A program made the position numbers and the translations under genes. From Gordonia jacobaea (GTDB lineage Bacteria > Actinomycetota > Actinomycetes > Mycobacteriales > Mycobacteriaceae): a stretch of DNA of 64,000 bases. Location of the stretch: NCBI RefSeq assembly GCF_001186365.1, contig NZ_LDTZ01000017.1:1-64000 (forward strand). The letters are read 5' to 3'. This document shows, one piece after another, positions 9,553 to 18,801 of this stretch. The notes beneath the pieces are model-generated. The model was not told the origin of the DNA. It saw only the letters and a program-made list of their open reading frames with translations, and ran no database searches. The stretch's first letter is position 1. Each line of letters opens with the position of its first letter.

Positions 9553-10758
9553 CTAGTGGTCCAGCGACCGGTACAGCGCGGTCTCGAAGTCCATGTACTT
9601 CGTGAACGACGTCGGATCACCGAACGGCAGTATCTGCGTCGCCCAGAAGCCGCCGTAGCCGTTCTCTCGATCGATCCAGTAGAAGAGGTTCGCAAGGCCT
9701 GCCCAGCCCAGCGCCCCAGCAGGTCGACCTGTGGGTGCCTCTTCGTTGTTGATCATGAACGGCAACGACCACGACTTCGATTGGCCCGGAAAGAATTCCG
9801 CGTCGTTGGACAATGACGGGATCACGCCGGGCAGCATGGTCACCGGTAGATCGCCGAGGTGGTTCTGAACCGCCATCTCGACGGTCTCCTGCTTGAGCAC
9901 ACGGCCGTGTTCACCGGCTCCGTCGTTGAGCCACATCCGGATGAACCTCATGTAGTCACCGACGGTGCCATAGAGCCCGTGCCCACCGAAATCGACCTCC
10001 GGTGGCGTCGGCAACTCGAAGTCCATCGGCGTCAACGTGCCGTCGGCATTGCGCGCATGCATCTCCGCAAGACGCGAGCGGAAGTCCTCTCGCAGAACGA
10101 AACTCATGTTCTGGATACCCAGGGGCGGGAAGATCCGTTCCTCGAATACCTCGCCGAGTCGCTTACCGCGAAGGCGCTCGACGACCTGCCCGACCCAGTC
10201 GAGGTTGGTGCCGTATTGCCACCGCTCGCCCGGATCGAAGAGCAGAGGCGTCGTGAGTGCGGCTTTCGTTGCGGTGATGACGCTGGGCTGACCTTGTTCG
10301 TCGGCCAGTCGGGAGTAGACCTCGTCGAAGAAGTCGTACCCGAAACCTCCTGTGTGTGTGAGGAGTTGGCGCGTCGTCGGAATCGACCTCGGCGCGCGCA
10401 GCTGTGGCGCACCGTCGTCGCCGAAGCCCTCGATCACCTGCAATTCGCCGATCTCGGGCGCGTACTCGGATGCGGGAGCGTCGAGGTCGAGTGCGCCCTC
10501 TTCGACGAGCTGCAATGCCGCGGTCGCGGTGATCGCCTTCGTGGTCGAGAAGAGAGCGAAGACGTCGTTGGTGGTGATCGCGGCGTCGCCGTCGATTCGA
10601 CGCTTGCCTGCGGCACCCTCGTAGATGTTGCCGTTCCGATCCGTCACCATCGCCACCACGCCCGCCACGGGCATGTCTGCGTCGACTGCTGATTTCAGAA
10701 TGGCGTCGTCCGACCGCTTGAGTACACCACGGTCGACTCCAGTGACTGAACTTGTCAT
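9553..10758 (-). CDS. Serine esterase, class C beta-lactamase family (AcmB-like)
   Basis: A 401-residue cytoplasmic serine hydrolase of the beta-lactamase/EstB family. The nucleophile motif is SxxK in FSTTK (Ser ~71, Lys ~74) and the tyrosine base is in RWQYGTN (~182). No signal peptide is seen. It lies 46 bases downstream of the Baeyer-Villiger monooxygenase in the same direction. In Gordonia sp. TY-5 the acmA/acmB pair converts acetone to methyl acetate and then to acetate and methanol. The same ester-cleaving role is inferred here from context, not shown. Confidence 0.82.
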   Translation of the reverse strand: MTSSVTGVDRGVLKRSDDAILKSAVDADMPVAGVVAMVTDRNGNIYEGAAGKRRIDGDAAITTNDVFALFSTTKAITATAALQLVEEGALDLDAPASEYAPEIGELQVIEGFGDDGAPQLRAPRSIPTTRQLLTHTGGFGYDFFDEVYSRLADEQGQPSVITATKAALTTPLLFDPGERWQYGTNLDWVGQVVERLRGKRLGEVFEERIFPPLGIQNMSFVLREDFRSRLAEMHARNADGTLTPMDFELPTPPEVDFGGHGLYGTVGDYMRFIRMWLNDGAGEHGRVLKQETVEMAVQNHLGDLPVTMLPGVIPSLSNDAEFFPGQSKSWSLPFMINNEEAPTGRPAGALGWAGLANLFYWIDRENGYGGFWATQILPFGDPTSFTKYMDFETALYRSLDH

Positions 10759-10804
10759 CTCATCTGTCCTTTCGATGAATTTCTCTGATTAACAACACTT
10801 TTCG

Positions 10805-12406
10805 TCATGACAGGGAGAACCCCTTGTAACCTGCTGCTGCGGCCTCCAATGTCGCGGCACGGTAAGCCCCGACCCCGCCGACGTACGAGAGAACGCGGCG
10901 CGGCTTGCCCGGGACGTTCGAGCCGACGTACCAGGAGTTCGTCTTGGAGATGAGGTTGGCGTCTGCCAGTTCGTCGTGGTGGGCCACCCACGCGTCCTGC
11001 CCCTCTTCAGTGGGCTCGATGACCGACTTGCCGTTGGCACGCATGTGCCGGATCGCATCACTGATCCATTCGGTCTGCTGCTGCAGACAGGTCGTCATGT
11101 TGCACAAGGCGGCCGACGGCGCGAGCGGCGCGCCGGTGGTCAGCAGATTTGGATAGCCGTGCACCATCAGGCCCATGGTCGTGCGGATGTCACGGCCCCA
11201 GTCCTCACGGAGGGAACGTCCGTCACGTCCACGAATGTCGATCCGCGTCAGTGCGCCTGTGCCTGCATCGAAGCCGGTCGCCATGACGATCACGTCGAGT
11301 TCGTGGAGTGATCCATCCTCGAGCACGATTCCCTCGGGGACAATCCTCGCGATCGGATTGTTCTTGACGGGCACCGCCTGAACGTTGTCGCGGTGATACA
11401 CCTCGAGATAACCGGACTCCAACGGAACGCGGTGGGTACCGAAACCGTAGTCGGAGGGGATCAGCAGCTCGCACAGCTCCGGGTCCTGCAGTCGAGCGCG
11501 CATCTTCTCGCGCACGAACTCCGAGACCTCCTCACTGACCTCCTCGTCGGAGAAGATCTCGGCAAAGGACGCCAACCAGAGTTTCAACGACCCGTTCTCG
11601 TAGTCGGCTTCCAGACGTGCTCGACGCTGCTCGGGCGTGAGATCAGCCCAGGCGACGGTGAAGTCGTATTCGAAACCCGTGAACGTGTTCGGCAAGTTCT
11701 CCCTCAGCTCGTCGAAGCGCGCCTTGTATGCAGCGACATCGTCGGGACCGTAGCTGGGGTTCTTCATCGGCAACGCGTACTGCGGCGTCCTGATGAACAC
11801 CTTCAGTTGGTCGACCTGATCGGCGATCGTCTGGATGACCTGGATGCCCGTCGCTCCGTTGCCGATGACGCCGACGCGTTTACCCGACAGGTCGACGCCG
11901 TCACGCGGCCAACGCGCGGTGTGGAAGATCTTGCCGGCGAAGTCGCTCTGTCCCGGGAAGATGTCGGCCATCGGCGCCGAGAGCATTCCGCAGCATGTGA
12001 CGAGGTATTGGGTGTCGATGGTCTCGCCGCTGTCGGTGGTCACGGTCCAGCGGTTGGTGTCCTCGTCGAATACGGCGCTCGTGATCGTGGTGTCGAACGA
12101 GATGTCGCGCCGAAGGTCGAGCGCATCCGCGACATAGTTGAGCCACTCCTCGATCTCGCTCTGGCCGGGGAATCGGCTACTCCAGCTCCAGCCTTTGTAG
12201 AGTTCCTCGTCGAATAGGTACTGGTAGATGTAGGCCTCCGAATCGAACTTCGCGCCGGGGTAGCGGTTCCAGTACCACGTCCCGCCGACACCGGACGCGG
12301 TGTCGAAGGCCCGAACGTCGAGGCCATGTTCGCGTAGCTGATGCAGTTGGTAGAGGCCGGCCACGCCGGCTCCGATCACCACAGCGTCGAGCGTCTTGTC
12401 TGACAT
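10805..12406 (-). CDS. Class I Baeyer-Villiger monooxygenase (cyclohexanone/acetone monooxygenase type)
   Basis: A 533-residue FAD/NADPH flavoprotein that inserts oxygen next to a ketone to give an ester or lactone. The FAD Rossmann motif GAGVAG is at residues ~12-17 and GGTWYWNRYPGAKFDSEAYIY at ~41-61. The diagnostic BVMO fingerprint FAGKIFHTARWP is at ~156-167, and the NADP motif GNGATG at ~182-187. Length and the YWNRYPGAKFD block match the cyclohexanone/acetone monooxygenase branch. With the downstream esterase it forms a ketone-to-acid-plus-alcohol pathway. The divergent GAF-Fis regulator is the likely activator. Confidence 0.92.
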   Translation of the reverse strand: MSDKTLDAVVIGAGVAGLYQLHQLREHGLDVRAFDTASGVGGTWYWNRYPGAKFDSEAYIYQYLFDEELYKGWSWSSRFPGQSEIEEWLNYVADALDLRRDISFDTTITSAVFDEDTNRWTVTTDSGETIDTQYLVTCCGMLSAPMADIFPGQSDFAGKIFHTARWPRDGVDLSGKRVGVIGNGATGIQVIQTIADQVDQLKVFIRTPQYALPMKNPSYGPDDVAAYKARFDELRENLPNTFTGFEYDFTVAWADLTPEQRRARLEADYENGSLKLWLASFAEIFSDEEVSEEVSEFVREKMRARLQDPELCELLIPSDYGFGTHRVPLESGYLEVYHRDNVQAVPVKNNPIARIVPEGIVLEDGSLHELDVIVMATGFDAGTGALTRIDIRGRDGRSLREDWGRDIRTTMGLMVHGYPNLLTTGAPLAPSAALCNMTTCLQQQTEWISDAIRHMRANGKSVIEPTEEGQDAWVAHHDELADANLISKTNSWYVGSNVPGKPRRVLSYVGGVGAYRAATLEAAAAGYKGFSLS

Positions 12407-12450
12407 CGTGCTCCTCCATTGATGTGATTGTGGTCACGTAGTGGAGAATG

Positions 12451-12492
12451 TTTGTGCTGTCTCACAAAACCGAGGTGTCCCAAATTGGGACA
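12451..12492. promoter_or_regulatory. Two operator-like dyads in the divergent BVMO/regulator promoter
   Basis: The 191-base gap between the monooxygenase and the GAF-Fis regulator holds TTTGTG/CACAAA (12451-12456 and 12463-12468). It also holds a perfect 17-base palindrome about a central A, TGTCCCAAATTGGGACA (12476-12492). Both are well placed to bind the Fis-type HTH of the adjacent regulator and control the two divergent units. Confidence 0.6.
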
Positions 12493-12597
12493 GCAAACCT
12501 GTCCGATCGGTGGTGGCCGCAGGGGCGTCGACCAATGAATAATCGGCTGTGCTGTGCGTCACACTGGTGCACCTCAGGGCAGGAAGGAGTCGCCGAC

Positions 12598-14364
12598 GTG
12601 CGTGACAGGCGGGACGAGCAACTCCGTATCGCTGCAGCTCGCGCCGACTTTCTGGAGTACGGACCGCAGGGAGCCGCCGGCGTCGGCGACGTCGTGGCGG
12701 CGTCTTGGTCGAGGAGCGCTTCCGCTGGACTCGATGCCGACAAGTACACGGTCGCCTTCCACGACGACATCGACTTCGACTCGCGTCTGGCACGCTGCGC
12801 CCGACCGGTACTCGAGCGACTCACCGGCGACATGTCCGACGTTCCCGTCACCATCGCTCTCACCGATGCCCAGGCCAGGATCGTCGACCGCCGCGATTGT
12901 TCGACGGCGGTCGGGCGAGTCCTCGACCGCGTGGACTTCGACCGTGGGTACTCGTTCGAGGAGAGCGCCATCGGGACCAACGGGGTGGGAACGGTATTCG
13001 AGGTCGGTGCGCCGGTGAGCGTCGTCGGCTCCGAACACTTCAACCAGTCGCTCGTTCAGTTCGCCTGCACAGGTGCGCCCATTCTCGATCCGCTGACCGG
13101 GCGGGTTGCCGGGGTTCTCGACGCGAGCATGTTGGCGGAGAGTTGGAACAGCCTTGTCGATGCTCTGGTGCGCTCGGCAGCAACCGACATCAGCCGCAAC
13201 CTCCTCCTCGACCGGAGCCAGGACACCCGCGCGGTATTCGAGACGTATCTGCGTGCCTCCGCGCGACCGGGTCGCGCTGTGATCGCCCTGGGTGAGACCG
13301 TGATGGCGAACGAGGCCGCACGGTCGCTGCTGAACCCCGACGAGCAGGCGATCATCGGCCAGTACGCCGAGTACCTCATGTCCAAACACGACAACGCCCT
13401 GCACACAGTCACGCTCGACAGCGGGCGGCAGATTCGAATGCGGACCAAACACATCACAAGCCGGGGTGATGTCGTTGGCGTGGTGGCTGTACTCGACGAG
13501 GATCGGTTCGGCCATCGCGGGGCCGACGAGACCGACTCCCGGATTGCATCATTGCCGACGATCTCCGCGGGCGGCATGCGCAGTCCCAGCTGGATCTCGG
13601 CGTACAACGAGGTCGCACACTCGCTTACGCGAAACACCAGCGTGATCGTCCTGGGCGAGCCGGGAAGCGGGCGCCTCTCGATTCTCACGGACGCATTCCG
13701 CATCGAGAGCCCCGCGGCCCCAATCGTTGTCATCGACGCAGCGGACCCCCGACAGACCACGTCCCCGCCAACTCCTGATGATGGTCGCGGCCTCCTGGTC
13801 CTGCGCCACATCGACAGCCTCCCCGCACAGGTTCCACAGGAGTTGCGGTCCGTCATCGACGACGCCGTGGCCGCCGGATACATTCTCGCCGCGACCTCGT
13901 CGTCGCGCCCTTCGACGACGGCCAGGACCTACGGCGGGCTGGTCGCACGATTCGACCATTCGGTCACATTGCCTCCCCTGCGGCTTCGCGGGCCAGACCT
14001 GCAACTCCTCGTCGATCGCATCTTGAAGTCGATTGCACCGCAACGCAATACCCGAATCAGCCCGCAGGCCATGCGCGTCATCTCGGCCTACTCGTGGCCG
14101 CAGAACCTGACACAACTACACACAGCGCTCGAGTCCGCGCTTCATCGACGTCCTGTCGGAGAGATACAACCCGAGGACCTCCCCGGCTTCTGCCGAACCA
14201 CCGCCCATCGAGTGCTCACCACCTTGGAGATCGCCGAGCGCGACGCCATCGTCCGTGTGCTCGGAGAATGCGGCGGCAACCGAGCCCGCGCCGCGCAAGT
14301 GCTTGGCATGTCGCGCAGCTCGATCTACCGCAAGATCCACACCTACGGCATCACTGGGGTGTGA
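12598..14364 (+). CDS. GAF-domain, Fis-type HTH activator (AcoR/MimR-like)
   Basis: A 588-residue regulator. The N-terminal sensory region includes a GAF-like domain with the AcoR-type segment SFEESAIGTNGVGTVFEVGAP. A middle AAA+-like region keeps only a degenerate Walker A (GEPGSGRL) and has no GAFTGA loop. The C-terminus is a Fis HTH (RDAIVRVLGECGGNRARAAQVLGMSRSSIYRKI). Loss of GAFTGA is expected in actinobacteria, which lack sigma-54; MimR of mycobacteria is a comparable activator of propane/acetone genes. GTG 12598 is preferred because AAGGAG lies just before it. Control of the divergent BVMO-esterase unit is inferred. Confidence 0.85.
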   Translation: MRDRRDEQLRIAAARADFLEYGPQGAAGVGDVVAASWSRSASAGLDADKYTVAFHDDIDFDSRLARCARPVLERLTGDMSDVPVTIALTDAQARIVDRRDCSTAVGRVLDRVDFDRGYSFEESAIGTNGVGTVFEVGAPVSVVGSEHFNQSLVQFACTGAPILDPLTGRVAGVLDASMLAESWNSLVDALVRSAATDISRNLLLDRSQDTRAVFETYLRASARPGRAVIALGETVMANEAARSLLNPDEQAIIGQYAEYLMSKHDNALHTVTLDSGRQIRMRTKHITSRGDVVGVVAVLDEDRFGHRGADETDSRIASLPTISAGGMRSPSWISAYNEVAHSLTRNTSVIVLGEPGSGRLSILTDAFRIESPAAPIVVIDAADPRQTTSPPTPDDGRGLLVLRHIDSLPAQVPQELRSVIDDAVAAGYILAATSSSRPSTTARTYGGLVARFDHSVTLPPLRLRGPDLQLLVDRILKSIAPQRNTRISPQAMRVISAYSWPQNLTQLHTALESALHRRPVGEIQPEDLPGFCRTTAHRVLTTLEIAERDAIVRVLGECGGNRARAAQVLGMSRSSIYRKIHTYGITGV

Positions 14365-14387
14365 GCGCCCCACCGCCGACCGACCCC

Positions 14388-14593
14388 CGCCCGCTGATCG
14401 AGCGCCCCCACGCTGATCGAGCTTGTCGAGCCCCCCAACCGCTGATCGAGCGCCCCCAACCGCTGATCGAGCTTGTCGAGATCACCCCACCCGCCGATCG
14501 AGCGCCCCACCACCGATCGAGCGCCCCACCACCGATCGAGCGCTCCAACCGCTGATCGAGCCCCACCCGCTGATCGAGCTTGTCGAGATCACC
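14388..14593 (+). repeat. Interspersed repeat array R3 (GATC subtype)
   Basis: Lies between the GAF-Fis regulator and the convergent sensor-like gene and overlaps the 3' end of the latter. Full short units of the GATC...GATC subtype are at 14463-14486 and 14570-14593, with a decayed one at 14412-14435. Many half units (GCTGATCGAGC, ACCGATCGAGC) lie between. The array supplies the last ~38 codons of the gene at 14482-15510. Confidence 0.9.
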
Positions 14594-15510
14594 CCGCCGT
14601 GATCCCCGCGCCCGCGGCGAGCAGCCCGGCCTCGCCGTTCGACGGCCGGTTGGGCGGCGACCGCCACGGCGACCGCGCGCACGATGGCTCTCGCGGCGTG
14701 CGCGATCTCGCCCGACAGCGTCGCGTCGACCTCCGGCTCCACAAACTCGACGTCGGCGTCGAGGTCACGCAGCACCGGTTCGAGTTCGGCCCGTAGCCGT
14801 CGGAAGGCAACGCCGATCGGTTCGGTCGCAAGCGCACGATCGGTATCACCGACCGACCGCAACGCAATCAAAGCGGCTGACGCCGTCTCCGCCGCGAGCG
14901 TGCGCGCGACCCCGTCATCGAGTTCGCGCGATCGCAGCGTCCCGAGAATCGAAGACAACGTGTCCTCGTGCGTTTCGGTCAGTTGGGTGATCGTCCGAGC
15001 CCGTTCGGTCGACGCCGCTCGCGACTCCGCCAGATAGTCGGGACTCGCCTGGGCTACCTGCTGCCGAATCGACGTCGCCACCAGCGCGAACCAGGCGGTC
15101 AGGAGTTCATCGATGCTCGTGGCTTGCGACTTTGCCGACTTGGGTACCAGCACCAGCAACGTGTCGGTGGCATCGCGGACCGCGAGAATCTTTCGACGCG
15201 CTCCGCCGACTACGGCCTGTCCGCGCAGCATGTCCCCTCGCTGAACCGACTCCTTGATCGCGTCGAGTTCGGCGATGGTCGCACGTTCGACAACCGCCGG
15301 GGCACCGGCCACCTTGCGTGGGCGGCCGGTGCACTCGCGGGTGTAGATGATCAGCGCGTCGTGCGGATGCGCCGATGCCAGGAACTTGGAGAAGCGTTCG
15401 GCGATCTGCGGCAACGGACCGTCCACCACGGCGGCGAACTGCTGCCACCGGCTTGCCGACAGCGTCGTCGTCACGTCGCCCGAACGTTCGGACAGTCCTT
15501 CGCTCGTCAC
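14482..15510 (-). CDS. Sensor/regulator-like protein with repeat-encoded C-terminus (probably truncated)
   Basis: A 342-residue reading frame with a GTG start 10 bases after the alcohol dehydrogenase stop. The first ~300 residues look cytoplasmic. They include a GAF-like N-terminal half, a helical stretch (TERARTITQLTETHEDTLSSILGTLRS) resembling a dimerisation region, and a segment like the start of a histidine-kinase-type ATPase (LSGEIAHAARAIVRAVAVAVAAQP). The last ~38 residues (GGVISTSSISGWG...) are translated from repeat array R3, and the stop lies inside a repeat unit. An ATPase or HTH end expected for such a protein is absent. The gene has probably been truncated. Its function is not recognised with confidence. 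Confidence 0.6.
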   Translation of the reverse strand: MTSEGLSERSGDVTTTLSASRWQQFAAVVDGPLPQIAERFSKFLASAHPHDALIIYTRECTGRPRKVAGAPAVVERATIAELDAIKESVQRGDMLRGQAVVGGARRKILAVRDATDTLLVLVPKSAKSQATSIDELLTAWFALVATSIRQQVAQASPDYLAESRAASTERARTITQLTETHEDTLSSILGTLRSRELDDGVARTLAAETASAALIALRSVGDTDRALATEPIGVAFRRLRAELEPVLRDLDADVEFVEPEVDATLSGEIAHAARAIVRAVAVAVAAQPAVERRGRAARRGRGDHGGVISTSSISGWGSISGWSARSVVGRSIGGGALDRRVG

Positions 15511-15520
15511 TTCGCCATTG

Positions 15521-16576
15521 TCACCCGTTGCTGATGATCACCTTCAGTGCGTGCTCGTCGGCGGCGTTGGAGAAGGTGTCGTAGGCGCGATCGAACTCGT
15601 CGAAGGTGAAGTGATGGGTCACGAACTTCTCGGGCGCGATCTTGCCCTGTTCGATCTCCGTGAGCAGTTCGGGAGCTGTCGTTGCGTTGACCAGGCCGGT
15701 CGTCAGGGTCAGGTTGTTGATCCAATCCCGGTCGATCGGAAATTCGACGGGCTTCCCGTGCACACCGACGTTCGCGAGATGCCCGCCGGGACGTAGACAG
15801 TCGAGCGAGGTACGGAACGCAGGGCCCAAACCGACAGCCTCGATCGCGACGTCGACACCGAGCCCACCGCGACTGAGTTCCTTGATCTGTTCGACGGTGT
15901 TGCCTCCCGCAAGAATGTCGATGGTGTCGGTCGCACCGAAGTCCAGTGAACGCTCGAGACGGAACTTGTTGCCGTCCACCGCGATAACCTTCGACGCTCC
16001 GCGCGAGCGGGCGGTCATCACCGACGCGAGCCCCACCGGCCCGGCACCGATCACGGCCACCACGTCGCCTTCCTTCACGGCCCCGTAGAGCACACCGATC
16101 TCGAAACCGGTCGGGAGAATGTCACTGAGCATCACGCCCTGCTCGGCCGTGACGTCCGCGGGAAGCGGGATGAGTCCGTTGTCGGCGAACGGAACCCGCA
16201 CGAACTCCGCCTGCGTGCCGTCGATGAGATGCCCGAAGATCCACCCGATTCCGCCGACCGTCTGGCAGTGCGACGTCATCCCCTGCTTGCAGTATTCGCA
16301 GTAGCCACACTTGGTGACGCACGAAATGATGACGCGGTCACCGACTTTGACGCGGGTACATTCCGGACCCACTTCGGTGACGACCCCGACGCCCTCGTGA
16401 CCGAGCACGCGCCCGTCGGTCACCGCTGGTACGTCGCCGGACAGGATGTGTAGATCGGTGCCGCAGATGGTCGTCGTCTCGACGCGGACGATCGCATCGG
16501 TCGGGTCCTTCAGAACAGGATCTGGAACGTCCTCCCACGCCTTGCTTCCCGGACCGTGATAGACAAGCGCTTTCAT
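15521..16576 (-). CDS. Zinc-dependent alcohol dehydrogenase (medium chain)
   Basis: A 351-residue MDR-family alcohol dehydrogenase. ICGTDLHIL carries the catalytic-zinc cysteine, GHEGVGVV the next ligand region, and the structural zinc cysteines are in CVTKCGYCEYCKQGMTSHC. The NAD(P) motif is VIGAGPVGLASV. It starts MKALVYHGPG; ATG 16576 is preceded by a strong AAAGGAGG site. The sequence resembles secondary alcohol/broad-range dehydrogenases that act on isopropanol-like or short alcohols, which would fit the ketone-oxidation block nearby, but the substrate is not proven. Confidence 0.9.
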   Translation of the reverse strand: MKALVYHGPGSKAWEDVPDPVLKDPTDAIVRVETTTICGTDLHILSGDVPAVTDGRVLGHEGVGVVTEVGPECTRVKVGDRVIISCVTKCGYCEYCKQGMTSHCQTVGGIGWIFGHLIDGTQAEFVRVPFADNGLIPLPADVTAEQGVMLSDILPTGFEIGVLYGAVKEGDVVAVIGAGPVGLASVMTARSRGASKVIAVDGNKFRLERSLDFGATDTIDILAGGNTVEQIKELSRGGLGVDVAIEAVGLGPAFRTSLDCLRPGGHLANVGVHGKPVEFPIDRDWINNLTLTTGLVNATTAPELLTEIEQGKIAPEKFVTHHFTFDEFDRAYDTFSNAADEHALKVIISNG

Positions 16577-16788
16577 ACCTGGCCTCCTTTGGGCCGCACG
16601 ACGGTGCGGCGTGTCCCCCGGATTCCCCACCCCAGTATGCGATGAACCGCATGAATGGTGGTTGGCTTCGCGAGGGCGATCTCATGTTGAGACGAACAAC
16701 CTTGGCCTAGATCTGACAAGTGCGCGACGCCGCGGGTTCGGGCGCCTCTAGGTGCCGGCAACAGTGGGTCTGAAAGGATGTAGCCGAC

Positions 16789-17316
16789 ATGGGCGACTTC
16801 GGACCGGATCTTCCAACCTCACGCATGAGTGCGAACGCGATCCGCCACACCGTCCTTGAGGGAACACAACATTTCTCCAGGTCCTGGTTGCGGGAGAACG
16901 TGATTCACGTACTTCCGCGAGAAGAGATCACAGAGCTTCCCTCATCAGACGAGTTGCGTTTTCTGGCAAAGCTTTCCGACGAGCTCATCTGCATCACCAC
17001 CGCAGACATCGGCGAGCAGAGTCAGTACCAGGCAGTTCAGATTCCGGTCGCCCAGGTGAGCGACTGGTTCTGGGATCACGCTTCCTTCGACGTCTTGATC
17101 GCAACCCCGGACCTCCACGCGCTACTACTCATCACGGTGGACGAGTACGCGCTGCTCGCCGGATCGCGACAAGCGTTGGCAACTGCGATCACCCCACAGT
17201 CTCTGGACGCGGCACACGCGCAATTCGATGAATACGCAGCGGACATGGCGAGCGCCTCGCGACATCTGAGGGACGTCGCCCAACGCTACGGAAGGCCCGA
17301 GAGAGGGCAGAAGTGA
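16789..17316 (+). CDS. Protein of unknown function, first gene of a three-gene operon
   Basis: A 175-residue soluble protein that I do not recognise. It has no signal peptide or membrane segment. It contains a mixed alpha/beta middle (ITTADIGEQSQYQAVQIPVAQVSDWFWDHASFDVL) and a C-terminal amphipathic helix (LDAAHAQFDEYAADMASASRHLRDVAQRY). AAAGGATG lies upstream of ATG 16789. Its stop overlaps the start of the next gene (GTGA), so it is translationally coupled to the two paralogous small proteins that follow. Confidence 0.7.
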   Translation: MGDFGPDLPTSRMSANAIRHTVLEGTQHFSRSWLRENVIHVLPREEITELPSSDELRFLAKLSDELICITTADIGEQSQYQAVQIPVAQVSDWFWDHASFDVLIATPDLHALLLITVDEYALLAGSRQALATAITPQSLDAAHAQFDEYAADMASASRHLRDVAQRYGRPERGQK

Positions 17317-17675
17317 CCGACCGCATGACGAACACGCCACACGCAGAATTTTCGACGCAGTACGCAGCAGACGTCGAGGCCTTGATCCACGAGTGCCGGG
17401 ACGACTGGGTCGGATTCTCGGCGATCACCTCCACGGCCGCGTCGTACGTCCGCGACTTCACGGTCACCGAACCCATCAAGTCACTCAGCCTCAGAATCAT
17501 CTCCGACATGCTCGACGCGGGAGTCGAAGCAGGCGACCTGACGAACGCCACCGAGCGGGGGTTCGCTCCCTGGCCGCTTCACAAGCGGGCGGTCCTGCAG
17601 AAGATCTCCGACGAGTTCGACCACTACCCACACGGACCCGTATCCGGCGAGATCTGCTGGTTCACGAGTGACTGA
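17313..17675 (+). CDS. Small protein of unknown function, tandem paralogue A
   Basis: A 120-residue soluble protein, start GTG 17313 overlapping the previous stop. It is clearly related to the next gene. Shared landmarks are DWVGFS near residue 28-33, a following AAS/TAASY stretch, SD(M/L)LD in the middle helix, AGDLT, FAPW, and the C-terminal PVSGEIC(W/F)FT. Tandem, co-translated paralogues like this are common for antitoxin or immunity proteins, but nothing here identifies a toxin, so the function is left open. Confidence 0.7.
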   Translation: MTDRMTNTPHAEFSTQYAADVEALIHECRDDWVGFSAITSTAASYVRDFTVTEPIKSLSLRIISDMLDAGVEAGDLTNATERGFAPWPLHKRAVLQKISDEFDHYPHGPVSGEICWFTSD

Positions 17676-18045
17676 CCACAACGCCACTGACACAGCGGGT
17701 AGCGACTCCACCTACGCATCCGAGCTTCACTACCTCGTCAAGTACGCAGAAGCGGATTGGGTCGGCTTCTCCCCCATCGTCGGCGCCGCCGCATCGCTGA
17801 CCAAGCACAATTACAGTCGCGAGAAGCTGAACGCGACGATCCTGCAGTTGGTGTCAGACCTCCTCGACAACGGCGCGTCAGCCGGCGACCTGACCGCCTC
17901 AGAGACCACGCCCTTCGCACCGTGGCAACTCTCACGAGATGAAGTCCTGCAACACATTCGACGCGAAATCGACGAGCTACCGGACTTCCCCGTCTCGGGA
18001 GAGATCTGCTTCTTCACCGTCGTCGAAGCCCGCCGCGAGGCCTAG
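17668..18045 (+). CDS. Small protein of unknown function, tandem paralogue B
   Basis: A 125-residue soluble protein whose GTG start lies eight bases inside the end of paralogue A. It shares with A the blocks DWVGFSPI, SDLLDNG, AGDLT, FAPW and PVSGEICFFT at equivalent spacing, so the two arose by duplication. The C-terminus is short and charged (VVEARREA). The gene ends 20 bases from a convergent gene, so the operon has three members at most. Confidence 0.7.
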   Translation: MTDHNATDTAGSDSTYASELHYLVKYAEADWVGFSPIVGAAASLTKHNYSREKLNATILQLVSDLLDNGASAGDLTASETTPFAPWQLSRDEVLQHIRREIDELPDFPVSGEICFFTVVEARREA

Positions 18046-18065
18046 CAACAGGTCAGAGCCGGGCG

Positions 18066-18614
18066 TCACGCGCTGCCGATAGCGCTCAGCAACTCCGCCT
18101 TGGTCATCGACGAGTAACCCTTGATGCCCTTGGCCTTCGCCTGCTCGCGCAACTCCTTGACCGTCGGCGACTTCGCTCCCGTCGACTTCGCCGCCTGCGT
18201 GGTACCAGTCGGCTTGGCCTTGGGTGCCACAGTTTTCGGTGTCGACGTCTTGGGTTCCGCAGATTTCGATGCCGACGTCTTGGGTGCCGCTGTCTTCGGT
18301 GCCGCTGTCTTAGGCGCCGCCGAAGTCGACTCGGCGGGCTTCGCACTCGCCGGAGGCTTCGGCTTCGAGGCCGACGCGCTCGGTGTGGGTTTCGGTGCGA
18401 CGACGGCCCGCGGCGCGTCAGACGACTCGACCTTCTTGTCGTCGGATTCACCAGAGATCGCGCCTATGCGCTTCAAGAGTTCTCGACGCAGTGCGTCGGT
18501 TTCGCTCGCAGCTTTTCCGAGTTGCTTCTCTGCCAGCTTCCGCACATCGTCGAGGCTCTGTTGGAGTTCGCCGACCTGCTTCTGCAGACGCTTGATCGCC
18601 TTCTTCTCGCCCAT
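18066..18614 (-). CDS. Coiled-coil, Ala/Lys/Pro-rich protein with C-terminal Rho-N/SAP-like domain
   Basis: A 182-residue protein in three parts. Residues ~1-50 form a charged coiled coil (KRLQKQVGELQQSLDDVRKLAEKQL). A long low-complexity Ala/Pro/Lys/Thr linker follows with repeated AAPKT/SAEPKT units. The final ~32 residues (VKELREQAKAKGIKGYSSMTKAELLSAIG) match the Rho N-terminal/SAP-like helix-extended-loop-helix that binds nucleic acid. A histone-like or nucleoid-associated role is plausible. The repeat-rich linker resembles mycobacterial histone-like tails. Confidence 0.75.
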   Translation of the reverse strand: MGEKKAIKRLQKQVGELQQSLDDVRKLAEKQLGKAASETDALRRELLKRIGAISGESDDKKVESSDAPRAVVAPKPTPSASASKPKPPASAKPAESTSAAPKTAAPKTAAPKTSASKSAEPKTSTPKTVAPKAKPTGTTQAAKSTGAKSPTVKELREQAKAKGIKGYSSMTKAELLSAIGSA

Positions 18615-18801
18615 GCCTTCTGCCCTTCGTCGCCGCAGATTGCAGGACCCCCGTACCCGAGGGTAGGCACTCCCCTGCTGCTAGAGGCGGATTTTCGCCG
18701 ACCTTGTCGTGTCGCGATGGAGCATGTCGTCGTGTACCCGCTCGGCGCGTAGCGTTGAAAGCGCCACAACCCGACCGATTCAATCCGACGAGGAGGCACC
18801 C

